From positions 1 to 42,561 of the forward strand of contig JAHDSC010000114.1 of NCBI GenBank assembly GCA_018432925.1: a DNA stretch of 42,561 nt, written 5' to 3'. This stretch comes from Desulfobacterales bacterium. Lineage in GTDB: Bacteria > Desulfobacterota > Desulfobacteria > Desulfobacterales > JAHDSC01. A program made the translations under genes and the position numbers. This document shows, piece by piece, positions 33,906 to 41,170 of this stretch (position 1 is its first letter; each line of letters opens with the position of its first letter). The notes beneath the pieces are model-generated. The model was not told where the DNA came from, made no database searches, and saw nothing but the letters and a program-made list of their open reading frames with translations.

Positions 33906-34382
33906 TTATTCGGAAGATTTTTTCAATCTCTGGATACTGAACAGGGTATCTTCATAAATATCTTTTTTCAAGGGATCTGTTTCGATGGCTTTCAGGACAA
34001 GCCTTTCCGCTTCTTCGAGTTTTTTCCCCTTCATATAATATAGCCACGCAAGGTTATTATATGCGTCGGCACTCTGAAGGTTGTTTTCTATTGCCTTTTT
34101 GTAATGTGTTTCCGCCATGTCGGGTTCTTCTTTGATAAAATAGGCGTTTCCGAGATAAAGATGGGCTCGTGGGAGTTTTTTTAGAGCCAGATGATAATGT
34201 TTTATCGCGCTGTCAAAATCTTTGTTTTTTTCATACGCAACACCCAGATTTAAATGTTCTTCAGGAGTCAGAGGGTCATCTAAAACAATAATTCTTGGCA
34301 ATGAGCAGCCTGCAAGAGACAGCACCGACCCTAAAACGATGGTCAAAGGAATGGTCAACGCTTTTTTTATGAAAATCGTCAA
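33906..34382 (-). CDS. TPR-repeat lipoprotein (C-terminal part of a PA2778-like system)
   Basis: Predicted lipoprotein with tetratricopeptide repeats. From a TTG at 34382 the signal peptide is MTIFIKKALTIPLTIVLGSV ending in lipobox LAGC with Cys26. Three or so TPR units follow (EEHLNLGVAYEKNKDFDSAI; AHLYLGNAYFIKEEPDMAE; ADAYNNLAWLYYMKGKKLE). The TTG overlaps the upstream stop as TTGA, indicating coupling; an ATG at 34427 is in frame but would put 15 polar residues before the signal peptide. With the two genes upstream it resembles the PA2778/PA2779 pair, where peptidase and TPR parts are one protein. Confidence 0.8.
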   Translation of the reverse strand: MTIFIKKALTIPLTIVLGSVLSLAGCSLPRIIVLDDPLTPEEHLNLGVAYEKNKDFDSAIKHYHLALKKLPRAHLYLGNAYFIKEEPDMAETHYKKAIENNLQSADAYNNLAWLYYMKGKKLEEAERLVLKAIETDPLKKDIYEDTLFSIQRLKKSSE

Positions 34383-35005
34383 TTTTTTGGAGTGATGATC
34401 AGGGTCCAAAAATCTGTTTTTTCCCATGAATTCATGAAATTTCTGTTGGAGATGAACTTAAGCCGATCTCTTCCGGTATTTGCTATGATTCCATCTTTAT
34501 CGTATCCGACAATAACCATGAAGTGGTTCCGCTGACAAATCCAAAACCCATAATCAACCAAGACGATTATCGGATATCCCGAGTCGATATTCCGTCGGAT
34601 GTCTTCCATGCTGCCGCTGTATTGCCGGCCTTTTAGACCTTTTTTCCGCGCATAAAGGACCATATCCACATCCAGTGTTCCTTTTGCTGATTTACTGTAG
34701 ATATCGGTCGCGATTTCCTCCGCAGGCACATGGATATCCCAATAATTTAAAACACCGGCGATGGAAGCAGGCCCACACTGGTATGCTTCCTGAGGATAAA
34801 ACGGAACCTGATCGATGATATGATAGTTATTGTCTATACTTGAACTGTTGGTACCGGCACATGAAGAGGTGAAAAAAAGTATGCCTAAAAATATGCACCG
34901 GTACCTCTGGAATAATGCAAAGATCGGCCGGACCAAATTCCGCAAAAAAACGGCATCGTGCTCCATCCTCTGGAAAGGCGGGACCGGCGACCAAACATTT
35001 TTCAT
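34379..35005 (-). CDS. C39-family cysteine peptidase lipoprotein (PA2778-like)
   Basis: Predicted membrane-anchored papain-like peptidase. Active-site Cys77 is in QCGPASIAGVLNYW and His161 in NHFMVIVGYDKDG, as in bacteriocin-processing C39 domains. A hydrophobic stretch ends in a lipobox-like FTSSC (Cys49). The ATG at 35005 lies 2 bases after the upstream stop and gives 208 residues; an in-frame ATG at 34966 would shorten the N-region by 13. It overlaps the TPR gene by 4 bases. No bacteriocin or ABC transporter is adjacent, so its substrate is unknown. Confidence 0.82.
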   Translation of the reverse strand: MKNVWSPVPPFQRMEHDAVFLRNLVRPIFALFQRYRCIFLGILFFTSSCAGTNSSSIDNNYHIIDQVPFYPQEAYQCGPASIAGVLNYWDIHVPAEEIATDIYSKSAKGTLDVDMVLYARKKGLKGRQYSGSMEDIRRNIDSGYPIIVLVDYGFWICQRNHFMVIVGYDKDGIIANTGRDRLKFISNRNFMNSWEKTDFWTLIITPKN

Positions 35006-35007
35006 GT

Positions 35008-35397
35008 CTATCGGACGAGAACTCTTTTTCCAGTCACCATGAACCAAACGGCAACCAGTATCCCTATCAGAAGTATTACCACCAAAACTTCAAATCCTCC
35101 GCCACCGACCTTGATTTCATCCAGTTTCAGCGCAAGCTCATGAATCTGGTGATCATTGAGCTGAGTGAGCCTTGCCTGAATTTCTTGGGAGGATAAGCCC
35201 AATTCGGCAAAACGTTTTTTTACCATTTTAATTTCGAGGATCTTTTGAATACGCTCGAGGTCGGAAGCCCTATCAGCGGTTGATCGTGTTATGATTTCGG
35301 ACGGGCAAAATCCCGCTTCAATGCGTGGCGCGATCCCAATTACAAACATTGCCACTACGAGATACCATGACAGACATTTCACAAACCTTCTATTCAT
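35008..35397 (-). CDS. PA2779-like small membrane protein
   Basis: A 129-residue protein with an N-terminal signal-like segment (WYLVVAMFVIGIAP, residues 11-24), a helical middle with KRFAELGLSSQEIQARLTQL and NDHQIHELALKLDEI, a Gly run (VGGGG) and a C-terminal membrane helix (VLVVILLIGILVAVWFMV). This layout matches the PA2779 family, which is paired with PA2778-type peptidases. AAAGGAG precedes the ATG. First gene of the three-gene cassette; function of the family is unknown to me. Confidence 0.82.
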   Translation of the reverse strand: MNRRFVKCLSWYLVVAMFVIGIAPRIEAGFCPSEIITRSTADRASDLERIQKILEIKMVKKRFAELGLSSQEIQARLTQLNDHQIHELALKLDEIKVGGGGFEVLVVILLIGILVAVWFMVTGKRVLVR

Positions 35398-35689
35398 TTT
35401 TACTCTTTACTCCTTTCCTTTGTTAATTAGGAAAATTTTCGCCAAGGTTTATCCTTTACGGCTGACTTGATATGGCAAAACACCGATCATTCGGCTAGGG
35501 TTCAGGTTTTCCCTCGCAAAGAGTTATTACTTCCATGCGATTAAAATATCAATATTAAATTCGTCGAGATCTTGGTAACCTCCTCAACTATCTCGTGAAA
35601 CTCGAATCGGTTTTCGGTCACAATGGCCTTTTCCCGCTTGCATCATTGGTCCTTGATTTTCGATTGATTCATGACAGATGGAACATTTA

Positions 35690-35971
35690 TCAAACAATCC
35701 GGTACCGCGGTTCATCCAGGTGTTCGCTTTTACAGCGAGGGCAGCGCCCCGGTTTATTTAAGCGCTTCCGTTCCTTAAAGGTAAAGCCGCAGGAAATACA
35801 CTTTGACGGTATCAAAATAAGCTGTTTATTCAAGGATATTACTGAACGAGCGATATGGGGAAGATGGTAATAAACATCTTTTTCCCGGATACCAAGTTCC
35901 TGCGAAAGATCCCGGGCGGAATGCTCACCCTTCGATAGGAGGGCGATTATTTTTTGACGAAGCGTAAGCAC
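35690..35971 (-). CDS. Predicted transcriptional regulator, HTH plus zinc ribbon (COG3357-like)
   Basis: A 93-residue protein with an N-terminal winged-helix-like HTH (LRQKIIALLSKGEHSARDLS, then GIREKDVYYHLPHIAR, about residues 4-42) and a C-terminal zinc ribbon with Cys58, Cys61, Cys77 and Cys80 (CISCGF...CPRCKSE). This architecture is known from predicted regulators best represented in archaea. The start is GTG at 35971. Targets unknown. It lies alone, 292 bases before the PA2779-like gene on the same strand. Confidence 0.8.
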   Translation of the reverse strand: MLTLRQKIIALLSKGEHSARDLSQELGIREKDVYYHLPHIARSVISLNKQLILIPSKCISCGFTFKERKRLNKPGRCPRCKSEHLDEPRYRIV

Positions 35972-36277
35972 ATTAAGGATTAAAAACGGGATGAAAAGTT
36001 TTTATCGTTACCGGGACCAACTAAAAACCGGTTACATACGGATGCGGTATCGTTAACATACCGATTTGTGCTTATCAAGTTGATAAAAATATTTTCAGGC
36101 AGGATGCGGCGCATGGAGAGACTGTGGGATGTCTGTTATTTGCATTTGACCTCCGCATGCCGCTTTTCCGGAAACAAGGAGAGTATATACTCCGGGCGGG
36201 TTGACATCTTTTCTGAAAATTTTGGTCCTCTCCGCAATAATGGATTCGGGACATCCGCACACGAATTTTTTGAATCA
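35972..36277. other. Gap without a recognised gene
   Basis: These 306 bases hold no credible gene. A short perfect hairpin CGGTAT/ATACCG lies near 36045-36063. The frame continuing on the minus strand after the PilZ gene looks random. Confidence 0.4.
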
Positions 36278-36613
36278 TTATTTACGATTCTTTTTAAATT
36301 TTACAGCAATTCCATGCCTGGAGACCCGAATGATTTCACCCTTTATTTTAAGGTGTTTCAGACTCTTGGAGAAAGGAATCGTTATTATGATTTCTTGGCG
36401 GGGCGAGAACGGTTGCTTGGTTTCAATAAATACACCGCCCATGCTAATGTTTTGGATGAAATCCTTATACAGGCGATTTCGACAACTATAATCAATAAAC
36501 ATTACGTGATTTTTCCTTTGATCCGTTCTTTTCTCCGCCATTTGACCTTTCCCATGGAATTCCGAAGGGCGCCTCTGTTTTTCAGTGAGCGTATCTATAA
36601 TTTCTATAAACAA
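36278..36613 (-). CDS. PilZ domain protein (probable c-di-GMP receptor)
   Basis: A 111-residue single PilZ domain. Both c-di-GMP-binding motifs are present: RxxxR as Arg29-Arg33 (RTDQR) and NxSxxG as Asn55, Ser57, Gly60 (NISMGGVFIE); GEIIRVSRHGIAVKF closes the barrel. The TTG at 36613 is chosen because GGGAGGAAC stands directly upstream at good spacing; an ATG for MAEKRT would shorten it by 24 residues. A longer plus-strand frame over the same bases is a shadow. No motility or cyclase gene is adjacent. Confidence 0.87.
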   Translation of the reverse strand: MFIEIIDTLTEKQRRPSEFHGKGQMAEKRTDQRKNHVMFIDYSCRNRLYKDFIQNISMGGVFIETKQPFSPRQEIIITIPFSKSLKHLKIKGEIIRVSRHGIAVKFKKNRK

Positions 36614-36954
36614 ATTGTTCCTCCCGAGATCGAATAAAAATAGAATTCAAAGGGTATTATTCCCGATTTCTATAGTTGCTTATAACATCTTTTGCGTATT
36701 CAAAATGCATGCCATGAGTTCGATTTAACAAAATCCATAAAATTCAAATTGTTAAACAGCAAGAAAAGAACCGCTGAAAAAAGGTCGCAAAAAATTATTA
36801 AAGGATTAAGAGAGGATTTTCATACTTATATGAAAAATTTTGTCCAAACCACGGTCTTCAAAAAGGAATGCGCATTCGGCATATTCGTTGCTTGAGATGC
36901 GCTGAAAAATGCAATTGTCTCGGGAATATTTTTTGAAATTTCGGATTTTTTCAG
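36614..36954. other. Gap without a recognised gene
   Basis: A/T-rich 341-base stretch. A plus-strand Lys-rich frame (36692-36895) lacks a ribosome binding site and family features and is not called. Confidence 0.4.
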
Positions 36955-37209
36955 TTACTGGAGGGTTGCTGCATCCAAGGTTTCACGAAGCCGGATCATC
37001 TGATGATAATGCTTCAAACTGGTACGTCGGTGATCCGGGATTGCATCGAGACCAAGGAAAGCTTTAAGAATCATTCCTGCGATCATTTCTCATTGAAGTT
37101 TTTTTCCGTTATTTTGACTGCAGCTGGCGGAACTCTCACGGAAGATCTTCCAGATCATCCTTTCGAAAAATCTCTGATATTTCAGGACCCGTCCGTTGTT
37201 ATGAGTCAT
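36955..37209 (-). pseudogene. Small unrecognised gene interrupted by TGA, downstream of the Nudix gene
   Basis: An ATG at 37209, 27 bases beyond the Nudix stop, opens a frame of 39 codons (RVLKYQRFFERMIWKIFRES) that meets TGA at 37090-37092 and then stays open for 44 more codons (MILKAFLGLDAIPDHRRTSL, then MIRLRETLDAAT) to TAA at 36955. Both halves read as basic, helix-forming protein in the same frame. No clear ribosome binding site. Either a gene with one nonsense change, two tiny genes, or chance. Family not recognised. Confidence 0.33.
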
Positions 37210-37236
37210 GGTGGTCTGGGCTCTTGTTTTTTTTAC

Positions 37237-37797
37237 TTATTTTATTGACTTCTGCGACAGTTTTTTATCTTTTTCCAGCCGGTGCCGGGCCATAAAAAGA
37301 CCGGAAATTGTTTTGCCATCCTGAATATCCCCGCTGTAAATCATTCCTATTGCGTTATCGAGTTTAACCTCATGGACTTCCAGCATTTCATCGCGGTCAA
37401 GATTTTGGCCGACCGACTCCAGCCCTGTCGCCAGAAAAAGATGGATTCGTTCATCGGCGTAACCCGGCAAGGGAACGATTTCTCCCAGTTTTTGCCATTC
37501 ACATGCCGAAAATCCGGTTTCTTCAATCAATTCTCTTTTTGCACAATCAATGGCTGTTTCTCCCATTCGGAGTGTTCCTGCAGGTATCTCCCAGATGCAA
37601 TCCATGATGGCATGGCGGTATTGTTTAATTAAAAGGACGGTGTGGCTGCAGGTAAACGGAACAACTGCCGATGCGCCTGGATGCCGGATGATGTCCATAT
37701 CGATCTCTGTTCCGCAGGACAGGGTGATATTTTCTGATACCAATCTGAATACACTGCCTTTATGCAAGGTTGTGCTTCTGTTTACGTTTGCGAACAT
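37237..37797 (-). CDS. Nudix hydrolase (ADP-ribose pyrophosphatase-like)
   Basis: Hydrolyses nucleoside diphosphates linked to another moiety; resemblance is to ADP-ribose pyrophosphatases. The full Nudix box GX5EX7REUXEEXGU is present at about residues 74-96 (GTLRMGE, then CAKRELIEETGF). Typical ADPRase context: SAVVPFTCSHTVLLIKQYRH and WEIPAGT before the box, VPLPGYADERIHLFLA after it. The ATG at 37797 has GGAG 8 bases upstream; a TTG at 37809 overlaps that site. Length 186 residues, typical. Confidence 0.92.
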   Translation of the reverse strand: MFANVNRSTTLHKGSVFRLVSENITLSCGTEIDMDIIRHPGASAVVPFTCSHTVLLIKQYRHAIMDCIWEIPAGTLRMGETAIDCAKRELIEETGFSACEWQKLGEIVPLPGYADERIHLFLATGLESVGQNLDRDEMLEVHEVKLDNAIGMIYSGDIQDGKTISGLFMARHRLEKDKKLSQKSIK

Positions 37798-38255
37798 GTT
37801 GCACTCCAACGCTCGGAATTTTAAATAAATATTTGCTTACCGTGTCTTTTCATCCGATTTTCGTTCCGGCTCAAATGTTAACAACTTCGAAAAAGATCCA
37901 TATGCGAGTAGTGTTTCATTTCTCATGATTCACGCGCCTCGCCTCCAGGGTTTTTCCTGGTCGTCCGAATTTATTGTAGTTTGAGGCTTTTTACGATGCC
38001 CCCAATTTTAATCTTCGAAATACTTGAATGCTTTTCTTCGGCAAAAACCATCCCCAATCTGGAATTCGAACGAAATGAAACATTTTTCAAAGAAAACAAA
38101 ACGAAGTGGATGGAATCGGTACTTAAGAAAACTTTATAACCGGTTTTTTGCGAATGCAAATAAGGCAGATCGGAAGAAAAACGAAAGGAGATGATCTCTA
38201 TTTTGTTACTTCGTGTTTCAAATTTTGACGGGTTTTTCCATCTGTTAAGTTCGGA
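37798..38255. other. Gap without a recognised gene
   Basis: In these 458 bases only a 62-codon minus-strand frame (37971-38159) is open; it has no ribosome binding site and no family features and is not called. Confidence 0.4.
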
Positions 38256-38930
38256 TTATTTGCCGGGTAAATACGGGATGATATCCTGAACGTATTGGGT
38301 CATAACTTTGAATCCTGCTTCTGCCAGAATTGAAACCGCTTTATCTGCATCTATGCCTGCTACTCTCATCACTAGTTGATAAACCCCGGGCCATTTTTTT
38401 TCAGGCCAAGTGATAAAACTTCGAATATTGATCTGTGCCTCCTTGAGGATTCTAGTCACCTCGGCGATATTGCCGATCCGATCCTCAACCATAACCGAGA
38501 AACGGTAGCTGTTTTCATCGATGCCGATGGCCTCAAGCAAAACCTCCATGACATTTGTGGTTGTAATGATTCCGACGAGTTTTTTCCCTTCCAGCACCGG
38601 CAGCGAACCGATTCTGTTTTCTTGCATGATCCGTGCGGCGCGTTCAATGGTGGTATCGGGCGAAATGCTGATTATTTTTTTTACCATAATCATATCGACG
38701 GTCAGTTTGCTTAATAAATAGTTCAGTTCATGAACGCTGAGTGCCGTCGCCGGGGATGCCCAACTCTGCTTAAGGTCTCTATCTGAAACGATCCCGATCA
38801 GTTTTCCGTTTTTGTCAACGACCAAAAGGTGATCAATCCGTTTTTCGGCAATGATATCCTTTGCATTGGACAGCGGAGTATCGGGAGAAACGGTGACAAG
38901 GTCGGTATGCATGACACGCCCAACGTACAT
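38256..38930 (-). CDS. CBS-CBS-ACT domain protein (AcuB-like)
   Basis: Predicted cytoplasmic ligand-sensing protein of 224 residues. Two CBS motifs (VGRVMHTDLVTVSPDTPLSN to about 60; VDMIMVKKIISISPDTTIER to about 135) form a Bateman module that usually binds adenine nucleotides. A C-terminal ACT-like domain follows (FSVMVEDRIGNIAEVTRILK, then SFITWPEKKWPGVYQLVMRV), which usually binds amino acids. This order is that of AcuB-type proteins. AAGGAGGA gives a strong ribosome binding site. No partner gene is adjacent; target unknown. Confidence 0.9.
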   Translation of the reverse strand: MYVGRVMHTDLVTVSPDTPLSNAKDIIAEKRIDHLLVVDKNGKLIGIVSDRDLKQSWASPATALSVHELNYLLSKLTVDMIMVKKIISISPDTTIERAARIMQENRIGSLPVLEGKKLVGIITTTNVMEVLLEAIGIDENSYRFSVMVEDRIGNIAEVTRILKEAQINIRSFITWPEKKWPGVYQLVMRVAGIDADKAVSILAEAGFKVMTQYVQDIIPYLPGK

Positions 38931-39182
38931 GAGATATCCTCCTTGGCATGGTAAGGAAAATTTTTGCTTACAAATTAAGTTTTTTGCTGGTTTTACGCAT
39001 GCTTTGAAAAAGATAATTTATAAATAGATAAACCTTTACCCACTGTCAAGTAAAACCCAAGTTCCTAAAATTGTCATTATTTTCGTTGGTAAGAAGAACG
39101 ATTTATGCCCACTGGGACATTTTATCAGAAAAACAGCCTCTTCCCTATTATACACAAGAAGTATTTTATTTCGGGACCTTGA
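38931..39182. other. Upstream region of the CBS-ACT gene
   Basis: No gene is seen. The bases next to 38930 carry the ribosome binding site of the CBS-ACT gene; a promoter could not be picked with confidence. Confidence 0.35.
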
Positions 39183-39449
39183 ATCTCGATTCAGGGTCGG
39201 GGAAGGCGAATCGATAAGCGAAAAAACGTAATGGAGTGCAATCCTGAAACCAAGGGCATCATTTTAACCGGCTCCGGTGAAATGGTCTCCGAAGTTGACG
39301 CCATCAGATAGGATGCGGATGATCATCTGATCAAACCCTGTGAAACCGAAAAAATATTTTTTTGTGTGAATCGATGCCGATACTCTCCGTTTTTCCGGTT
39401 ATTCTCTTCTCTATTTTCTATAAGATCATGTGATTGGCGGTATCGGTAG
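39183..39449 (+). pseudogene. Receiver-domain (response regulator) remnant with in-frame TAG
   Basis: The plus-strand frame reads CNPETKGIILTGSGEM, VSEVDAIR, TAG, then DADDHLIKPCETEKIFFCVN. This is the second half of a receiver domain: the beta-4 IILTG with its Thr/Ser, the alpha-4 loop, and the invariant Lys-Pro after beta-5 (pattern GADDYLIKPC). The TAG at 39309-39311 stands where a Leu is usual, one base from TTG. The phospho-acceptor half is absent and no output domain follows; the frame ends at 39449. Truncation plus nonsense mutation indicates a dead gene. Confidence 0.6.
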
Positions 39450-39619
39450 CTAATTTTAGAATTGGGGATTTTTCCTATAAAAATGAGTTTTTTACTCTAT
39501 GGACAAAACCGTTTCGATCGATTAAAAAAATACAAGTAATGTATTTTCCGTGGGTAGGCGGTTGGGGGTTTTTGTTAAACTTTAGATGCCTTATGAATTT
39601 CCTATAGGGGGAGATGGGT

Positions 39620-40153
39620 ATGTTTGAACTTAAATCGTTGTCAAAAGAGACTATTCCTGCCGCTCTCAACAAAGCGGAGCGTTACCGGTTTTTAGGTGAA
39701 CCTGTAGAAGCGGAAAGCATCTGCCTTGATATTCTTGACGTCGAACCCGATAACGAGAAAGCATTGATTACCTTAATACTGGCCTTAACCGATCAGTTCG
39801 GGCAGAGGCAAAATCCCAATGCATTTAAAGAGGCATTAGATTCGGTTTCTCGACTTAAAGATGATTACAATAAAGCCTATTACACCGGAATAATCTATGA
39901 ACGACGTGCAAAGGCTCATCTGAACCAGCCTGTGCCGGGAGCCGGTCATGTTGCCTACGGCTGGTTTGCCAAGGCCATGGAATTTTTTGAAAAGGCGATT
40001 GCGATCAGTCCTGCTGGGAATGAAGATGCCATTTTGCGATGGAACACCTGTGCTCGGATACAGATTCGAAACCCGAGTGTTAGCCCACAACCCGAAACTG
40101 TCGAAACTACGATCATGGACGATGATCCATCCGGGCCCTGGCGCAAAAGATAG
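39620..40153 (+). CDS. TPR-like protein
   Basis: Soluble 177-residue protein with no signal peptide. Helical-repeat features: AALNKAERYRFLGEPVEAES then DVEPDNEKALITLILAL near the start and GWFAKAMEFFEKAIAISPAG near 115, as in tetratricopeptide repeats; the tail is Pro/Asp-rich (TIMDDDPSGPWRK). Such stand-alone proteins are scaffolds of unknown partners. The ATG at 39620 has GGGGAG 7 bases upstream; an ATG at 39614 is too close to it. Confidence 0.75.
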   Translation: MFELKSLSKETIPAALNKAERYRFLGEPVEAESICLDILDVEPDNEKALITLILALTDQFGQRQNPNAFKEALDSVSRLKDDYNKAYYTGIIYERRAKAHLNQPVPGAGHVAYGWFAKAMEFFEKAIAISPAGNEDAILRWNTCARIQIRNPSVSPQPETVETTIMDDDPSGPWRKR

Positions 40154-40469
40154 ACAAGAAACGTAAGGATTGAACAACCAGACAGGCGCATTTCCCTTTT
40201 TCTTGGAAGGGGGGAGTGCGTGAAACCGTGTGAAATATTCAGAAGTGGTTTCAAAGCCTTCAATCGGGTTTAAGATCAAGGTGAGCGGAGGCGTCCAACA
40301 CCAAGAATGAATGGAGTATTTTGGGAATTCAGCGCCTTGCTCCGGCCTGGAGATCGGGGCTGATCGGAGGTATTGAAACCACTTTTATATAAATATTATA
40401 AGACAGGACAAGGCCATTTATTATCCAGCCCTGTCTTATGAGTGTTTAAATTTATTTGGGAAGCACGAC
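40154..40469. other. Gap between convergent TPR-like and cold-shock genes
   Basis: No gene in 316 bases. An imperfect hairpin around 40186-40221 (TTTCCCTT facing AAGGGGGGA) may terminate the TPR gene; the hairpin at 40398-40439 faces the cold-shock gene. Confidence 0.4.
40398..40439 (-). terminator. Probable terminator of the cold-shock gene
   Basis: ATAAGACAGG (40398-40407) pairs perfectly with CCTGTCTTAT (40430-40439), 10 bp, with a 22-base loop. On the minus strand it follows the csp stop by 30 bases and runs into an A/T-rich tract. Confidence 0.6.
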
Positions 40470-40670
40470 CTACAGGCGCTTAACATTTACTGCCTGAGGT
40501 CCTTTTGGAGATTCTTCTATTTCAAAACTTACCCGGTCAAATTCTCGAAGCGTGCGGAAACCGGTACCCTCAATACTTGAGTAGTGCACAAAAACATCCT
40601 TCCCGTTATCCATTTCTATGAAACCAAAACCTTTTTTTTCATTGAACCATTTTACTCGACCTTCTGTCAT
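40470..40670 (-). CDS. Cold-shock domain protein (CspA family)
   Basis: Single-stranded nucleic-acid-binding OB-fold protein of 66 residues, acting as RNA chaperone. RNP1 is KGFGFIEM and RNP2 is DVFVHYSSI; the start [16 protein letters not shown] and the end [10 protein letters not shown] are typical. The ATG at 40670 has AAAGGAGT 11 bases upstream; an ATG at 40679 is too close to it. Longer upstream frames are not family-like. A promoter about 185 bases upstream would give a long leader as in cold-inducible csp genes. Confidence 0.95.
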   Translation of the reverse strand: MTEGRVKWFNEKKGFGFIEMDNGKDVFVHYSSIEGTGFRTLREFDRVSFEIEESPKGPQAVNVKRL

Positions 40671-40855
40671 TGACAACATTACTCCTTTCCATTTTTGTGC
40701 AGCACATCGGGAGATTACTTTGGACAAATCTTTTACAAGACCCATGCCGTTACGAAACCGATAGAAATCGGTGTCCAAGATCCGTTCCTAATTTGTTGTA
40801 CAAAAGTTAATGCCTTACCAAAGCATTCAGCTCAGGTAACCCATAGAATTCTTTT

Positions 40856-40884
40856 CACATAAAATATTAGCAAGTATGTGTCAA
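40856..40884 (-). promoter_or_regulatory. Candidate promoter of the cold-shock gene with long 5' leader
   Basis: On the minus strand TTGACA (40884-40879) is followed after 17 bases by TATGTG (40861-40856). Transcription would give a leader of about 180 bases before the csp start, as known for cold-shock mRNAs. Judged by consensus match only. Confidence 0.45.
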
Positions 40885-40994
40885 GCAAAACATCCAGGCA
40901 AAAAATCATAGAGCGGTCCATGCTAAAAAATTTGCATGGATTTTCAATCACTGATTGGAGAGGATAGAAGTCTGCGTCGGGGAAATTGTCCGGA

Positions 40995-41024
40995 TTGACA
41001 TTTCCTGAATATTGAATACATATA
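40995..41024 (+). promoter_or_regulatory. Candidate promoter of the second RlmN-family gene
   Basis: TTGACA at 40995-41000, an 18-base spacer and CATATA at 41019-41024; TATAAA overlaps just behind at longer spacing. It lies about 150 bases before the gene. The stretch 40885-41170 otherwise shows nothing recognisable. Confidence 0.4.
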
Positions 41025-41170
41025 AAGTAATGGGCTATTTGTTAAAATATTGATGCCAGAAAAGTGAAACGATCAGAGAGGCCGGGTTTTGCATTTGCAG
41101 AGTTTCGCAGGATGCCGGATCATGAAGCTGCGAAAAAGACCCATTGCTTGGATAATACGCTCGAGGGCTT

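Noticed and set aside
36068-36637. 189-codon plus-strand frame
   Set aside because: It is the antisense shadow of the PilZ gene, which has both c-di-GMP motifs and a good ribosome binding site.
37040-37092. Selenocysteine at the TGA of the small frame behind the Nudix gene (GGTCT seen downstream)
   Set aside because: The GGTCT lies about 36 bases after TGA, further than in known bacterial SECIS hairpins, no clear stem flanks it and no Cys-containing homologue is known to me.
37971-38159. 62-codon minus-strand frame
   Set aside because: No ribosome binding site, no recognisable domain, surrounded by non-coding sequence.
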